Origin: Cytophagaceae bacterium
GTDB taxonomy: Bacteria; Bacteroidota; Bacteroidia; Cytophagales; Spirosomataceae
DNA length: 5,112 nucleotides
Direction: 5' to 3'
Assembly: GCA_947459055.1 (NCBI GenBank)
Contig: CANHCG010000164.1
Location: 1 to 5,112 of the forward strand
Shown: positions 1-5,112 of the stretch, in pieces
Position numbering within the stretch: position 1 is the first letter of the stretch
How the letters are laid out: the number at the start of each line of letters is the position of its first letter
The notes under the pieces: generated by a model
The model's database searches: none
What the model was told of the DNA's origin: nothing
What the model saw: only the letters and a program-made list of their open reading frames with translations
Made by a program: the position numbers and the translations under genes

Positions 1-381
1 ACAGATTACCTAATTACACCTATAGGTACCGGTACCACGGGCCTAGGACTCAGCCAATATATAAAAACAGAGGTTATAGGCATCTTAACTTTAAATAATA
101 AAAATGAAATCGAGGAACATATTTTAGAACATGCCATTAAAACCGACAAGATCAAACTAGTTTCAAATTTTATTTTCGATAAATACGCGAAACAACATCA
201 AATTTTAGATGACTTTTGTGTTGAATTCGAACAATCCCACCAGATAAAAATAGAGCCCACATACACCGGGAGGATGTTCTATGGACTCTATGAATTAATC
301 AAACAAAATTATTTTAAATCGGGATCCACCATTGTGGCACTTCATACAGGGGGAATTAAATTATCCCACGGACCCTTCTAA
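1..381 (+). CDS. PLP-dependent ACC deaminase / D-cysteine desulfhydrase family protein, C-terminal part (5' end outside window)
   Basis: The frame is open from base 1 to the TAA at 379-381 and gives 126 residues of a fold-type II PLP enzyme. Near the start of the fragment is a Gly/Thr-rich loop (GTGTTGLG, fragment residues 9-16), the kind that holds the PLP phosphate. Further on is [15 protein letters not shown] (86-100), the family's conserved Tyr-Thr-Gly segment that lines the active site, followed by the C-terminal block IVALHTGG (111-118). Members of this family are about 300 residues long, so roughly the last 40% is present. The catalytic lysine lies upstream of the window. Family members deaminate 1-aminocyclopropane-1-carboxylate or desulfurise D-cysteine to pyruvate, ammonia and sulfide. 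The fragment cannot decide which, and Bacteroidota homologues are mostly uncharacterised. The last 21 bases overlap the end of the convergent sufB gene. The family call is firm and the substrate is open. Confidence 0.85.
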   Translation, partial: TDYLITPIGTGTTGLGLSQYIKTEVIGILTLNNKNEIEEHILEHAIKTDKIKLVSNFIFDKYAKQHQILDDFCVEFEQSHQIKIEPTYTGRMFYGLYELIKQNYFKSGSTIVALHTGGIKLSHGPF

Positions 382-1809
382 AGAAATAGCTAACAACTTT
401 TGAGCTTCTACAGCAAATTCCATAGGTAATTGATTCAGCACTTCCTTCGCATATCCATTGACAATTAATGCAATAGCTGTTTCTGTCGAAAGTCCACGTT
501 GATTACAATAAAATATTTGATCCTCACCAATTTTGGAGGTTGTTGCTTCATGCTCGACCGATGCCGTATTATTTTTTACTTCTAAATAAGGAAAAGTATG
601 TGCCCCACATGTATCACCTAATAATAATGAGTCACATTGTGAAAAGTTCTTTGCCTTATCCGCTCTTTTACTAATTTGAACTAAACCTCGATAGGAATTT
701 TGCGAAAATCCAGCTGAAATACCTTTAGAAACGATTCGAGATTTGGTGCCTTTGCCTAAATGGATCATTTTGGTACCTGTATCTGCTTGCTGGTAATTAT
801 TTGTTACCGCCACTGAATAAAATTCACCAATCGAATAATCCCCTTTAAGCACCACGGATGGATATTTCCAAGTAACAGCTGAACCCGTCTCCACTTGTGT
901 CCAAGATAATTTAGCATGTGCTCCGTCGCAAATACCTCGTTTGGTAACGAAATTGTAAATACCACCCTTCCCTTCTTTATCACCAGGATACCAGTTTTGA
1001 ACTGTAGAATATTTTACTTCAGCTCCTGCATGCACAAAAATCTCTACCACAGCCGCATGCAATTGATTTTCATCGCGCATGGGTGCTGTACAACCTTCCA
1101 AATAACTCACATAGGATTCATCTTCGGCCACAATCAAAGTACGTTCAAATTGACCTGTGCCAGATGCGTTTATTCTAAAATAAGTTGATAATTCCATCGG
1201 GCAACGAACCCCTTTAGGAATAAAACAAAAAGAACCGTCAGAAAATACGGCAGAATTAAGTGCTGCAAAAAAATTATCCTTTACTGGCACAACACTACCC
1301 AAATATTTTTTGATTAATTCCGGATGTTCCTGTACAGCCTCAGAAATCGAACAAAATATAACACCCTTTTCAGCTAATGTATCTTTAAAGGTAGTTGCGA
1401 CCGAAACAGAATCGATTACCGCATCAACAGCGACATTTGACAAACGTTTTTGTTCATCTAAACTTATGCCTAATTTTTCAAAAGTACGACGTAACTCAGG
1501 ATCAATTTCATCCAATGAATTCAATTGCTTTTTTTGAACTGGAGCCGAATAATATTTTAAAGATTGGTAATCGGTGGGTGTGTAATCTACATTCGCCCAT
1601 GTAGGCTCTTTAAGCGTCAACCAATGTCTAAATGCCGCTAAACGCCACTCCAACATCCATTCAGGTTCATTTTTCTTTTTCGAAATAAAATGAATAATCG
1701 ATTCATCTAATCCAACTGGCGCTTCATCTGTCTCAAAAAAAGACTCAAAACCATATTTATAATCTGAAGAAGTAACCTCTTGTAAAATCTCGTCAACCTT
1801 TTCTGCCAT
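361..1809 (-). CDS. sufB: Fe-S cluster assembly scaffold protein SufB
   Basis: This 482-residue protein is full length for SufB (about 480-495 residues). SufB is the cytoplasmic scaffold subunit of the SufBC2D complex, where sulfur from the cysteine desulfurase and iron are built into a nascent cluster. The C-terminal half is the right-handed beta-helix core. Visible landmarks are EGCTAP with Cys240 (the E. coli Cys254 position, sulfur entry), VQNWYPG with Gln271 and Trp273 (sulfur tunnel), NFVTKRG with Lys290, QCDSLLLGD with Cys392 (E. coli Cys405, cluster ligand at the SufB-SufD interface) and [14 protein letters not shown] with Glu419-His420-Glu421. The protein ends in the typical [19 protein letters not shown]. 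No key residue is missing, so it should be functional. The ATG at 1809 follows a short A/T-rich leader with no Shine-Dalgarno sequence and a TAATTTTG box 21 bases upstream. Unusually, the next gene downstream is convergent and overlaps the sufB stop, so sufC does not follow. Confidence 0.97.
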   Translation of the reverse strand: MAEKVDEILQEVTSSDYKYGFESFFETDEAPVGLDESIIHFISKKKNEPEWMLEWRLAAFRHWLTLKEPTWANVDYTPTDYQSLKYYSAPVQKKQLNSLDEIDPELRRTFEKLGISLDEQKRLSNVAVDAVIDSVSVATTFKDTLAEKGVIFCSISEAVQEHPELIKKYLGSVVPVKDNFFAALNSAVFSDGSFCFIPKGVRCPMELSTYFRINASGTGQFERTLIVAEDESYVSYLEGCTAPMRDENQLHAAVVEIFVHAGAEVKYSTVQNWYPGDKEGKGGIYNFVTKRGICDGAHAKLSWTQVETGSAVTWKYPSVVLKGDYSIGEFYSVAVTNNYQQADTGTKMIHLGKGTKSRIVSKGISAGFSQNSYRGLVQISKRADKAKNFSQCDSLLLGDTCGAHTFPYLEVKNNTASVEHEATTSKIGEDQIFYCNQRGLSTETAIALIVNGYAKEVLNQLPMEFAVEAQKLLAISLEGSVG

Positions 1810-1830
1810 GATTTGTCAATAATTTGAACA

Positions 1831-1858
1831 CAAAATTACAAAATTGATTTCATCCAAA
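1831..1858 (-). promoter_or_regulatory. Candidate Bacteroidota-type promoter of sufB
   Basis: Read on the minus strand, bases 1838-1831 are TAATTTTG, a perfect match to the Bacteroidota -7 element TAnnTTTG. A TTTG at 1858-1855 lies 16 bases upstream as a possible -33 element, a little closer than the usual spacing of roughly 17-23. Transcription would start near 1824 and leave a leader of about 14 bases before the sufB ATG. This suggests sufB can be transcribed independently of the lrp-type gene 80 bases upstream, although read-through is also possible because no terminator hairpin is apparent between them. Confidence 0.55.
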
Positions 1859-1889
1859 CATGAATTTATTTAGAACAATTCTTAATAAA

Positions 1890-2354
1890 TTAAAATAAAG
1901 GTGTATTACGAATTAAACTTTCTTGTAAGGAGATAAAGGTTTCGGTACGTTGAATTCCAGTTACTCGTTGGATTTTATCATGTAAAACTTCACGGAGGTG
2001 TTGGGTATCCCGACAAATAATTTTAGCAAAAATGGAATAAATACCGGTTGTATAGTGAATATTAACCACTTCAGGGATTTTTTCTAATTGCAATGCAACA
2101 TCCTCATACAATGAACTCTTGTCCAAATAAATACCTAAGAATGCGCTGATATCCCAACCAATTTTAGAGTAATCAATTAGCAACTGAGCGCCTCTTACGA
2201 CACCTAAAGATTCCATTTTTTTCATTCGTACGTGAACCGTACCACCTGAAACATCTAGTCGCTGGCCTATTTCCGTATAAGGTAAATTCGCATCTGCCAC
2301 CAAAATTTCCAATATTTTATAGTCAAGAGGATCTAAATCAAATTTCCGTTCCAT
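1890..2354 (-). CDS. Lrp/AsnC family transcriptional regulator
   Basis: This 154-residue protein has the standard length and layout of the Lrp/AsnC (feast/famine) family. The N-terminal winged helix-turn-helix spans about residues 6-60: LDYKILEILV-type first helix, then LPYTEIGQRLDVSGGTVHVR as the HTH, then MKKMESLGVV leading into the wing. An alpha/beta RAM ligand-sensing and oligomerisation domain covers about 68-145, with the family motif at TGIYSIFAKI (103-112). Such proteins form dimers to octamers, bind A/T-rich DNA, and often respond to amino acids and repress their own gene. The regulon cannot be read from sequence. Candidate targets are its own promoter, the divergent tRNA-like gene and the codirectional sufB 80 bases downstream. 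The ATG at 2354 has no Shine-Dalgarno sequence, as expected for Bacteroidota. The family is sure and the specific role is unknown. Confidence 0.95.
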   Translation of the reverse strand: MERKFDLDPLDYKILEILVADANLPYTEIGQRLDVSGGTVHVRMKKMESLGVVRGAQLLIDYSKIGWDISAFLGIYLDKSSLYEDVALQLEKIPEVVNIHYTTGIYSIFAKIICRDTQHLREVLHDKIQRVTGIQRTETFISLQESLIRNTPLF

Positions 2355-2398
2355 GTAAATTTTTCAAGAAAAAGGTTATATTTTTAAAAATGATTAAG

Positions 2399-2406
2399 CA
2401 AAATTA
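2399..2406 (-). promoter_or_regulatory. Candidate -7 element of the lrp-type gene promoter
   Basis: On the minus strand, bases 2406-2399 read TAATTTTG, a perfect TAnnTTTG and the same octamer as upstream of sufB. It lies 44 bases before the ATG at 2354, which predicts a leader of about 37 bases. I see no TTTG or TTG at the expected -33 distance (around 2424-2432 on the minus strand), so this promoter may be weak or activator-dependent. The surrounding DNA is extremely A/T-rich, so a chance match is possible. Confidence 0.45.
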
Positions 2407-2420
2407 GATTTTTTTTAAAA

Positions 2421-2441
2421 TATTTTGAATTTATTAAAATA
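2421..2441. promoter_or_regulatory. Candidate operator: inverted repeat between divergent promoters
   Basis: TATTTT at 2421-2426 and AAAATA at 2436-2441 form perfect 6-bp inverted arms with a 9-base A/T-rich spacer. The site overlaps the -33 TTTG of the rightward promoter and lies just upstream of the lrp-type -7 box. An adjacent 10-bp palindrome, AAAATATTTT, spans 2417-2426. Size, A/T content and position fit a binding site for an Lrp/AsnC protein controlling its own promoter. However, A/T-rich DNA gives such repeats by chance, so this is a suggestion only. Confidence 0.25.
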
Positions 2442-2455
2442 CCTATTTATATTTG
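2424..2455 (+). promoter_or_regulatory. Bacteroidota-type promoter for the tRNA-like gene
   Basis: TTTG at 2424-2427 (-33) and TATATTTG at 2448-2455 (-7, perfect TAnnTTTG) are separated by 20 bases, an ideal Bacteroidota sigma-factor arrangement. Transcription should begin around 2462, about 29 bases before the tRNA-like acceptor stem. It is the best promoter match in the window and faces away from the lrp-type gene. It indicates that the RNA gene is actively transcribed. Confidence 0.7.
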
Positions 2456-2490
2456 CACACCGAATAGTTACAAAGGTAGTTATTTTTCAC

Positions 2491-2633
2491 TGTAGGGTGA
2501 TGAAATTGGCAGACGTGCCCTCCTGTCTCGGGGGTGGTGATTCTAGGATAAACGCGGCATAATGGGTTGACCACTAAGTTAGTTCTGTGTCGTGGCTAAC
2601 TACACCTTGGAGGTTCGAATCCTTCTCCTACAG
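2491..2633 (+). tRNA. Atypical tRNA-like gene, anticodon GUC (Asp), class II body with an oversized variable region
   Basis: The sequence folds as a complete cloverleaf. The acceptor is TGTAGGG (2491-2497) with TCCTACA (2626-2632), 7 bp with one G-U, and C2490 with G2633 could make an eighth pair. The linker T8-G9 is followed by a D arm with stem ATG/CGT (2500-2502/2514-2516) and a Leu-like loop AAATTGGCAGA holding A14, G18-G19 and A21. The anticodon arm is CCCTC/GGGGG (2518-2522/2530-2534) with loop CTGTCTC, giving U33, anticodon GUC at 2525-2527 and C38. The T arm is GGAGG/CCTTC (2609-2613/2621-2625) with loop TTCGAAT. All usual invariant bases are present. The discriminator is G2633, and CCA is not encoded. 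The oddity is the 74-base variable region (2535-2608), three or more times the class II norm. It has its own promoter and terminator. It may be an Asp tRNA, a misdecoding tRNA, or a tRNA-shaped regulatory RNA. The structure is seen directly; its function is unknown. Confidence 0.75.
2535..2608 (+). other. Oversized variable region of the tRNA-like RNA
   Basis: These 74 bases separate the anticodon stem from the T stem. T2535 can make the usual 26-44 contact with G2517, and T2608 the usual 15-48 contact. GGTG (2536-2539) pairs with CACC (2603-2606) as a basal variable-arm stem, just where a class II arm would begin. Inside it, AGTTAG (2577-2582) pairs with CTAACT (2596-2601), plus a possible T2583-G2595 wobble, forming a hairpin with an 11-13 base loop. 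A small TGG/CCA hairpin (2563-2565/2571-2573) is possible in the remaining part. The rest looks single-stranded or could join tertiary contacts. No group I intron core or open reading frame is evident. Confidence 0.6.
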
Positions 2634-2678
2634 CTTTTTAATTAATTAGTTTTTAGTTTGTTGATGAAGTGTAATGTT

Positions 2679-2709
2679 AAAAGCAATTCTATTTTAGAAT
2701 TGCTTTTTT
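2679..2709 (+). terminator. Intrinsic terminator after the tRNA-like gene
   Basis: AAAAGCAATTCT (2679-2690) and AGAATTGCTTTT (2696-2707) form a perfect 12-bp stem around the loop ATTTT, with a run of T from 2704 to 2709. It lies about 45 bases past the tRNA-like 3' end and 57 bases before the peroxiredoxin start. It therefore closes the RNA transcription unit and separates it from the next gene. Confidence 0.85.
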
Positions 2710-2766
2710 ATTTGAATAATACTCTATAATTTAGGTAGAATAATTCACCCTTTAAACAAGATAGCT

Positions 2767-3402
2767 ATGTCATTACGATTAGGAGATATCGCGCCAGATT
2801 TTCAAGCGGATACGACACAAGGACCGATTTCTTTCCACGAGTGGATAGGAAATTCATGGGTATTATTTTTCAGCCATCCAGCTGATTTTACGCCTGTTTG
2901 TACGACAGAATTAGGAAAAACTGCCTTATTACATGGAGAATTTGAAAAAAGAGGCGTAAAAGCAATCGCAATCTCTGTAGATTCATTAGACTCACATAAT
3001 AAATGGGTTCCTGACATCGAAGAGGTAAATCAGGTGGAAATGAATTTTCCAATCATTGCAGATCCTGAAAAGAAAGTGGCCATTTTATATGATATGATTC
3101 ATCCAAATGCTTCGGAAAAGGCAACGGTTCGTTCTGTATTTATTATTGGGCCTGATAAAAAAATAAAATTGACACTCACCTACCCTGCCTCAACAGGTAG
3201 AAATTTCAATGAAATCTTACGAGTGATTGATTCTTTGCAATTAACAGCAAATTATCAAGTAGCTACGCCAGCTGATTGGAATTATGGAGAAGATGTCATT
3301 ATTACTCCAGCAGTTTCCAATGAGGATGCTGTAGTTAAATTCCCAAAAGGCTTTACATCCGTTAAGCCCTATTTACGGAAAACACCTCAACCGAATTTGT
3401 AA
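2767..3402 (+). CDS. Peroxiredoxin, Prx6 (1-Cys) subfamily
   Basis: This 211-residue cytoplasmic peroxidase reduces hydrogen peroxide and organic hydroperoxides. The thioredoxin-fold AhpC/TSA domain occupies about residues 4-135, with the active-site block SHPADFTPVCTTE. There Thr42, Pro43 and peroxidatic Cys45 form the PxxxT/SxxC motif, His37 precedes it, and Arg122 in VRSVFIIGP completes the site. The C-terminal domain (about 140-211) is the Prx6 type, with TPADWNYGEDVII, an FPKGF turn and PYLR near the end. Cys45 is the only cysteine, so no resolving cysteine exists and recycling must use an outside thiol or partner protein. The ATG at 2767 gives the exact family N-terminus (LGDIAPDF) and has no Shine-Dalgarno sequence. 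Promoter evidence is weak: TAATTTAG at 2727-2734 has one mismatch to the -7 element, with a distant TTG at 2700-2702. The gene is flanked by terminators, hence probably monocistronic. Confidence 0.96.
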   Translation: MSLRLGDIAPDFQADTTQGPISFHEWIGNSWVLFFSHPADFTPVCTTELGKTALLHGEFEKRGVKAIAISVDSLDSHNKWVPDIEEVNQVEMNFPIIADPEKKVAILYDMIHPNASEKATVRSVFIIGPDKKIKLTLTYPASTGRNFNEILRVIDSLQLTANYQVATPADWNYGEDVIITPAVSNEDAVVKFPKGFTSVKPYLRKTPQPNL

Positions 3403-3420
3403 ATTCAGTATGATTCAAGC

Positions 3421-3454
3421 AAATGGGAAGCAATAATATTGACTTCCCATTTTT
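3421..3454 (+). terminator. Intrinsic terminator of the peroxiredoxin gene
   Basis: AAATGGGAAG (3421-3430) pairs with CTTCCCATTT (3443-3452) in a 10-bp stem, and the T run continues to 3454. The enclosed bases 3431-3441 can extend the helix (CAATA/TATTG) past a single bulged A3442, though part of this must open to leave a loop. It begins 18 bases after the peroxiredoxin stop codon and ends before the pgi promoter. Confidence 0.85.
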
Positions 3455-3471
3455 ATTTACCTATACTCTTG

Positions 3472-3479
3472 TATTTTTG
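3472..3479 (+). promoter_or_regulatory. Candidate -7 element of the pgi promoter
   Basis: TATTTTTG is a perfect TAnnTTTG and lies 20 bases before the pgi ATG, predicting a start near 3486 and a leader of about 14 bases. That is the same geometry as proposed for sufB. No TTTG or TTG is seen at the expected -33 distance, where the tail of the upstream terminator sits. Confidence 0.5.
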
Positions 3480-3499
3480 TACAATAAGAAAAAAATCAG

Positions 3500-5112
3500 A
3501 TGTTACTAACCAAGAACTTTACAGAGACTTCCGCCTATCAAGCATTACAAGCAGACTTTAATCGCCTTAATCCTAGCCATTTAAAAGACCTATTCGCTAC
3601 TGACACGAATCGAGCAGAAACCTTTCGTATATTTTTTAATGATATTTATTTCGACTATTCTAAAAATATAATTGACAAAGAAGCATTCCAACATCTCATT
3701 CAATTAGCTAATGAATGTGGATTAAAAGCTGCCATTACATCTCAATTCTCCGGCGAAGCCATTAATCAAACCGAAAATAGAGCTGTCCTTCATACGGCAC
3801 TTCGAGCTAATCCAAGCAAAGAGATTATTGTCAACGGTAAAAATATCATTCCCGATATTCAGGCTGTCAAGAATCAGATGAGACAATTTTCTGAATCAGT
3901 AATTATTGGCAATTGGAAAGGATATTCAGGAAAGGCCATCACTGATGTTGTAAATATTGGGATCGGTGGATCAGATTTGGGTCCCGTGATGGTAACAGAA
4001 GCATTAAAAGCCTATAAAACCCATCTGAATCTACATTTTGTAAGCAATGTTGATGGTACTCACATCGCTGAGACACTAAAAAAAGTAAACCCAGAAACCA
4101 CCCTATTTTTAATCGCATCCAAGACCTTTACCACCCAAGAGACGATGGCAAATGCTTTTTCTGCTCGTGATTGGTTTTTAAATCAGGCAAATGATATTGC
4201 GCATGTTTCAAAACATTTCGTGGCACTATCAACGAATGCAAAAGAGGTAGCTAATTTTGGTATCGATGTAGCTAATATGTTTGAATTTTGGGATTGGGTA
4301 GGTGGACGATATTCATTATGGTCGGCAATTGGATTATCCATCTGCTTATCTATTGGCTATACTAATTTTGAGGCTTTATTAGCTGGTGCGGAAGCGATGG
4401 ATCAACATTTTGAAACAGCTGAGTTTGATCAAAATATACCAGTTATCCTCGGATTATTAGGAATCTGGTATGTTAATTTTTTCGGAGCGGCAACCCACGC
4501 AATCCTACCTTATGATCAGTATATGCATCGTTTTGCGGCATATTTTCAACAAGGGGATATGGAATCCAATGGAAAAACGGTGGACAGAAGTGGTAAAAGG
4601 GTAAATTATGCCACCGGACCTGTCATTTGGGGAGAACCGGGAACGAATGGCCAACATGCATTTTATCAATTGATTCATCAGGGAACTCAATTAATTCCTG
4701 CCGACTTCATTGCTCCGGCTGTTTCACAAAATCAAATAGGAAATCACCATACCTTATTAATGTCTAATTTCTTTGCGCAAACCGAGGCATTAATGAATGG
4801 AAAAACGAAAGACGTCGTAGTATCCGAATTAAAAAAGGCAAACTTGTCAGAGGAAGCAATCGAGAAATTGAGTCCATTCAAGGTTTTTGAAGGCAATAAA
4901 CCGACCAATTCATTTCTTGTAAAAAAGATAGACCCTACTACTTTAGGTTCCTTAATTGCGATGTATGAACATAAAATATTTGTTCAAGGGGTGATTTGGA
5001 ACATCTTTAGCTATGACCAATGGGGCGTAGAATTAGGAAAACAATTAGCGAATTCAATTTTACCTGAACTGGAAAATGAATCAACGGTTACGAGCCATGA
5101 TAGCTCAACCAA
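3500..5112 (+). CDS. pgi: Glucose-6-phosphate isomerase, 3' end cut by window edge
   Basis: From the ATG at 3500 the frame stays open for 537 codons plus two bases to the window end. The enzyme interconverts glucose-6-phosphate and fructose-6-phosphate in glycolysis and gluconeogenesis, in the cytoplasm as a dimer. It is the long E. coli-like form (about 549 residues). Substrate-binding blocks are GIGGSDLGP (154-162) and SKTFTTQET (207-215). Both PGI family signatures are present: [14 protein letters not shown] (from 267) and [18 protein letters not shown] (497-514). The catalytic residues Glu355 (GDMESNGK), His386 (GTNGQH) and Lys514 fall at the same numbers as in E. coli Pgi. The visible end, SHDSST, is the conserved near-C-terminal stretch, so only about a dozen codons are probably missing. 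The start is preceded by an A-rich leader without a Shine-Dalgarno sequence. No frameshift or missing motif was seen. Confidence 0.97.
   Translation, partial: MLLTKNFTETSAYQALQADFNRLNPSHLKDLFATDTNRAETFRIFFNDIYFDYSKNIIDKEAFQHLIQLANECGLKAAITSQFSGEAINQTENRAVLHTALRANPSKEIIVNGKNIIPDIQAVKNQMRQFSESVIIGNWKGYSGKAITDVVNIGIGGSDLGPVMVTEALKAYKTHLNLHFVSNVDGTHIAETLKKVNPETTLFLIASKTFTTQETMANAFSARDWFLNQANDIAHVSKHFVALSTNAKEVANFGIDVANMFEFWDWVGGRYSLWSAIGLSICLSIGYTNFEALLAGAEAMDQHFETAEFDQNIPVILGLLGIWYVNFFGAATHAILPYDQYMHRFAAYFQQGDMESNGKTVDRSGKRVNYATGPVIWGEPGTNGQHAFYQLIHQGTQLIPADFIAPAVSQNQIGNHHTLLMSNFFAQTEALMNGKTKDVVVSELKKANLSEEAIEKLSPFKVFEGNKPTNSFLVKKIDPTTLGSLIAMYEHKIFVQGVIWNIFSYDQWGVELGKQLANSILPELENESTVTSHDSST

Noticed and set aside
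25..36. 12-bp perfect palindrome GGTACCGGTACC
   Set aside because: It lies in coding sequence and encodes the conserved Gly-Thr-Gly-Thr loop. Repeated Gly-Thr codons explain it without a regulatory role.
916..1604. Plus-strand open frames across the sufB gene (916-1188, 1310-1537, 1395-1604)
   Set aside because: They are antisense to a clear full-length sufB, have no recognisable domain, and lack promoter evidence.
2491..2633. Intron-containing tRNA explanation for the extra length
   Set aside because: The extra sequence lies in the variable region and not in the anticodon loop, no group I core is recognisable, and removing it would still leave a GUC anticodon.
2491..2633. tmRNA or selenocysteine tRNA
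   Set aside because: It is far too short for tmRNA and has a complete D arm and anticodon arm. The D stem is 3 bp and the anticodon GUC, whereas tRNA-Sec has a long D stem and anticodon UCA.
2700..2734. Promoter for the peroxiredoxin gene (TTG at 2700-2702, TAATTTAG at 2727-2734)
   Set aside because: The -7 box has a mismatch in the TTTG part, the spacing of 24 is long, and the TTG lies in the terminator stem. Too weak to list as a feature.
2802..3017. Minus-strand open frame within the peroxiredoxin gene
   Set aside because: Shadow of the conserved peroxiredoxin frame, including its active-site codons.
4505..4690. Minus-strand open frame within pgi
   Set aside because: Shadow of the pgi frame over its catalytic Glu355/His386 region, with no independent support.

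Overview
The window looks like chromosomal DNA from a low-GC member of the Bacteroidota, perhaps Cytophagia. Start codons lack Shine-Dalgarno sequences and sit behind A/T-rich leaders. Several leaders contain the Bacteroidota -7 element TAnnTTTG, once paired with a well-spaced -33 TTTG. The proteins also read as Bacteroidota homologues. The genus cannot be fixed from the sequence alone.

Layout. 1-381 (+) is the C-terminal part of a PLP-dependent ACC deaminase/D-cysteine desulfhydrase family protein. Its last 21 bases overlap the end of the convergent sufB (361-1809, -). Upstream of sufB, on the same strand, is an Lrp/AsnC-family regulator (1890-2354). The non-protein stretch 2355-2766 holds back-to-back promoters (one for lrp, one reading rightward), a very unusual tRNA-like gene (2491-2633) and an intrinsic terminator (2679-2709). 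Then follow a single-cysteine Prx6-type peroxiredoxin (2767-3402, +), its terminator (3421-3454), and pgi, glucose-6-phosphate isomerase (3500 to the window end, +), which is cut about a dozen codons before its expected stop.

The protein genes are ordinary housekeeping or stress genes: Fe-S cluster assembly, amino-acid-responsive regulation, peroxide reduction and glycolysis. They do not form one pathway. sufB stands apart from the sufC/sufD/sufS genes it normally travels with, at least on its downstream side.

The item that deserves attention is the tRNA-like gene. It has a 7-8 bp acceptor stem, 3-bp D stem, 5-bp anticodon stem and 5-bp T stem, and all the usual invariant bases are in place. 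The anticodon is GUC (Asp), but the D arm is of class II (Leu-like) type. The variable region is about 74 nt, whereas class II tRNAs usually have roughly 12-24 nt. It has its own good promoter and terminator, so it appears to be a dedicated transcription unit and not debris.
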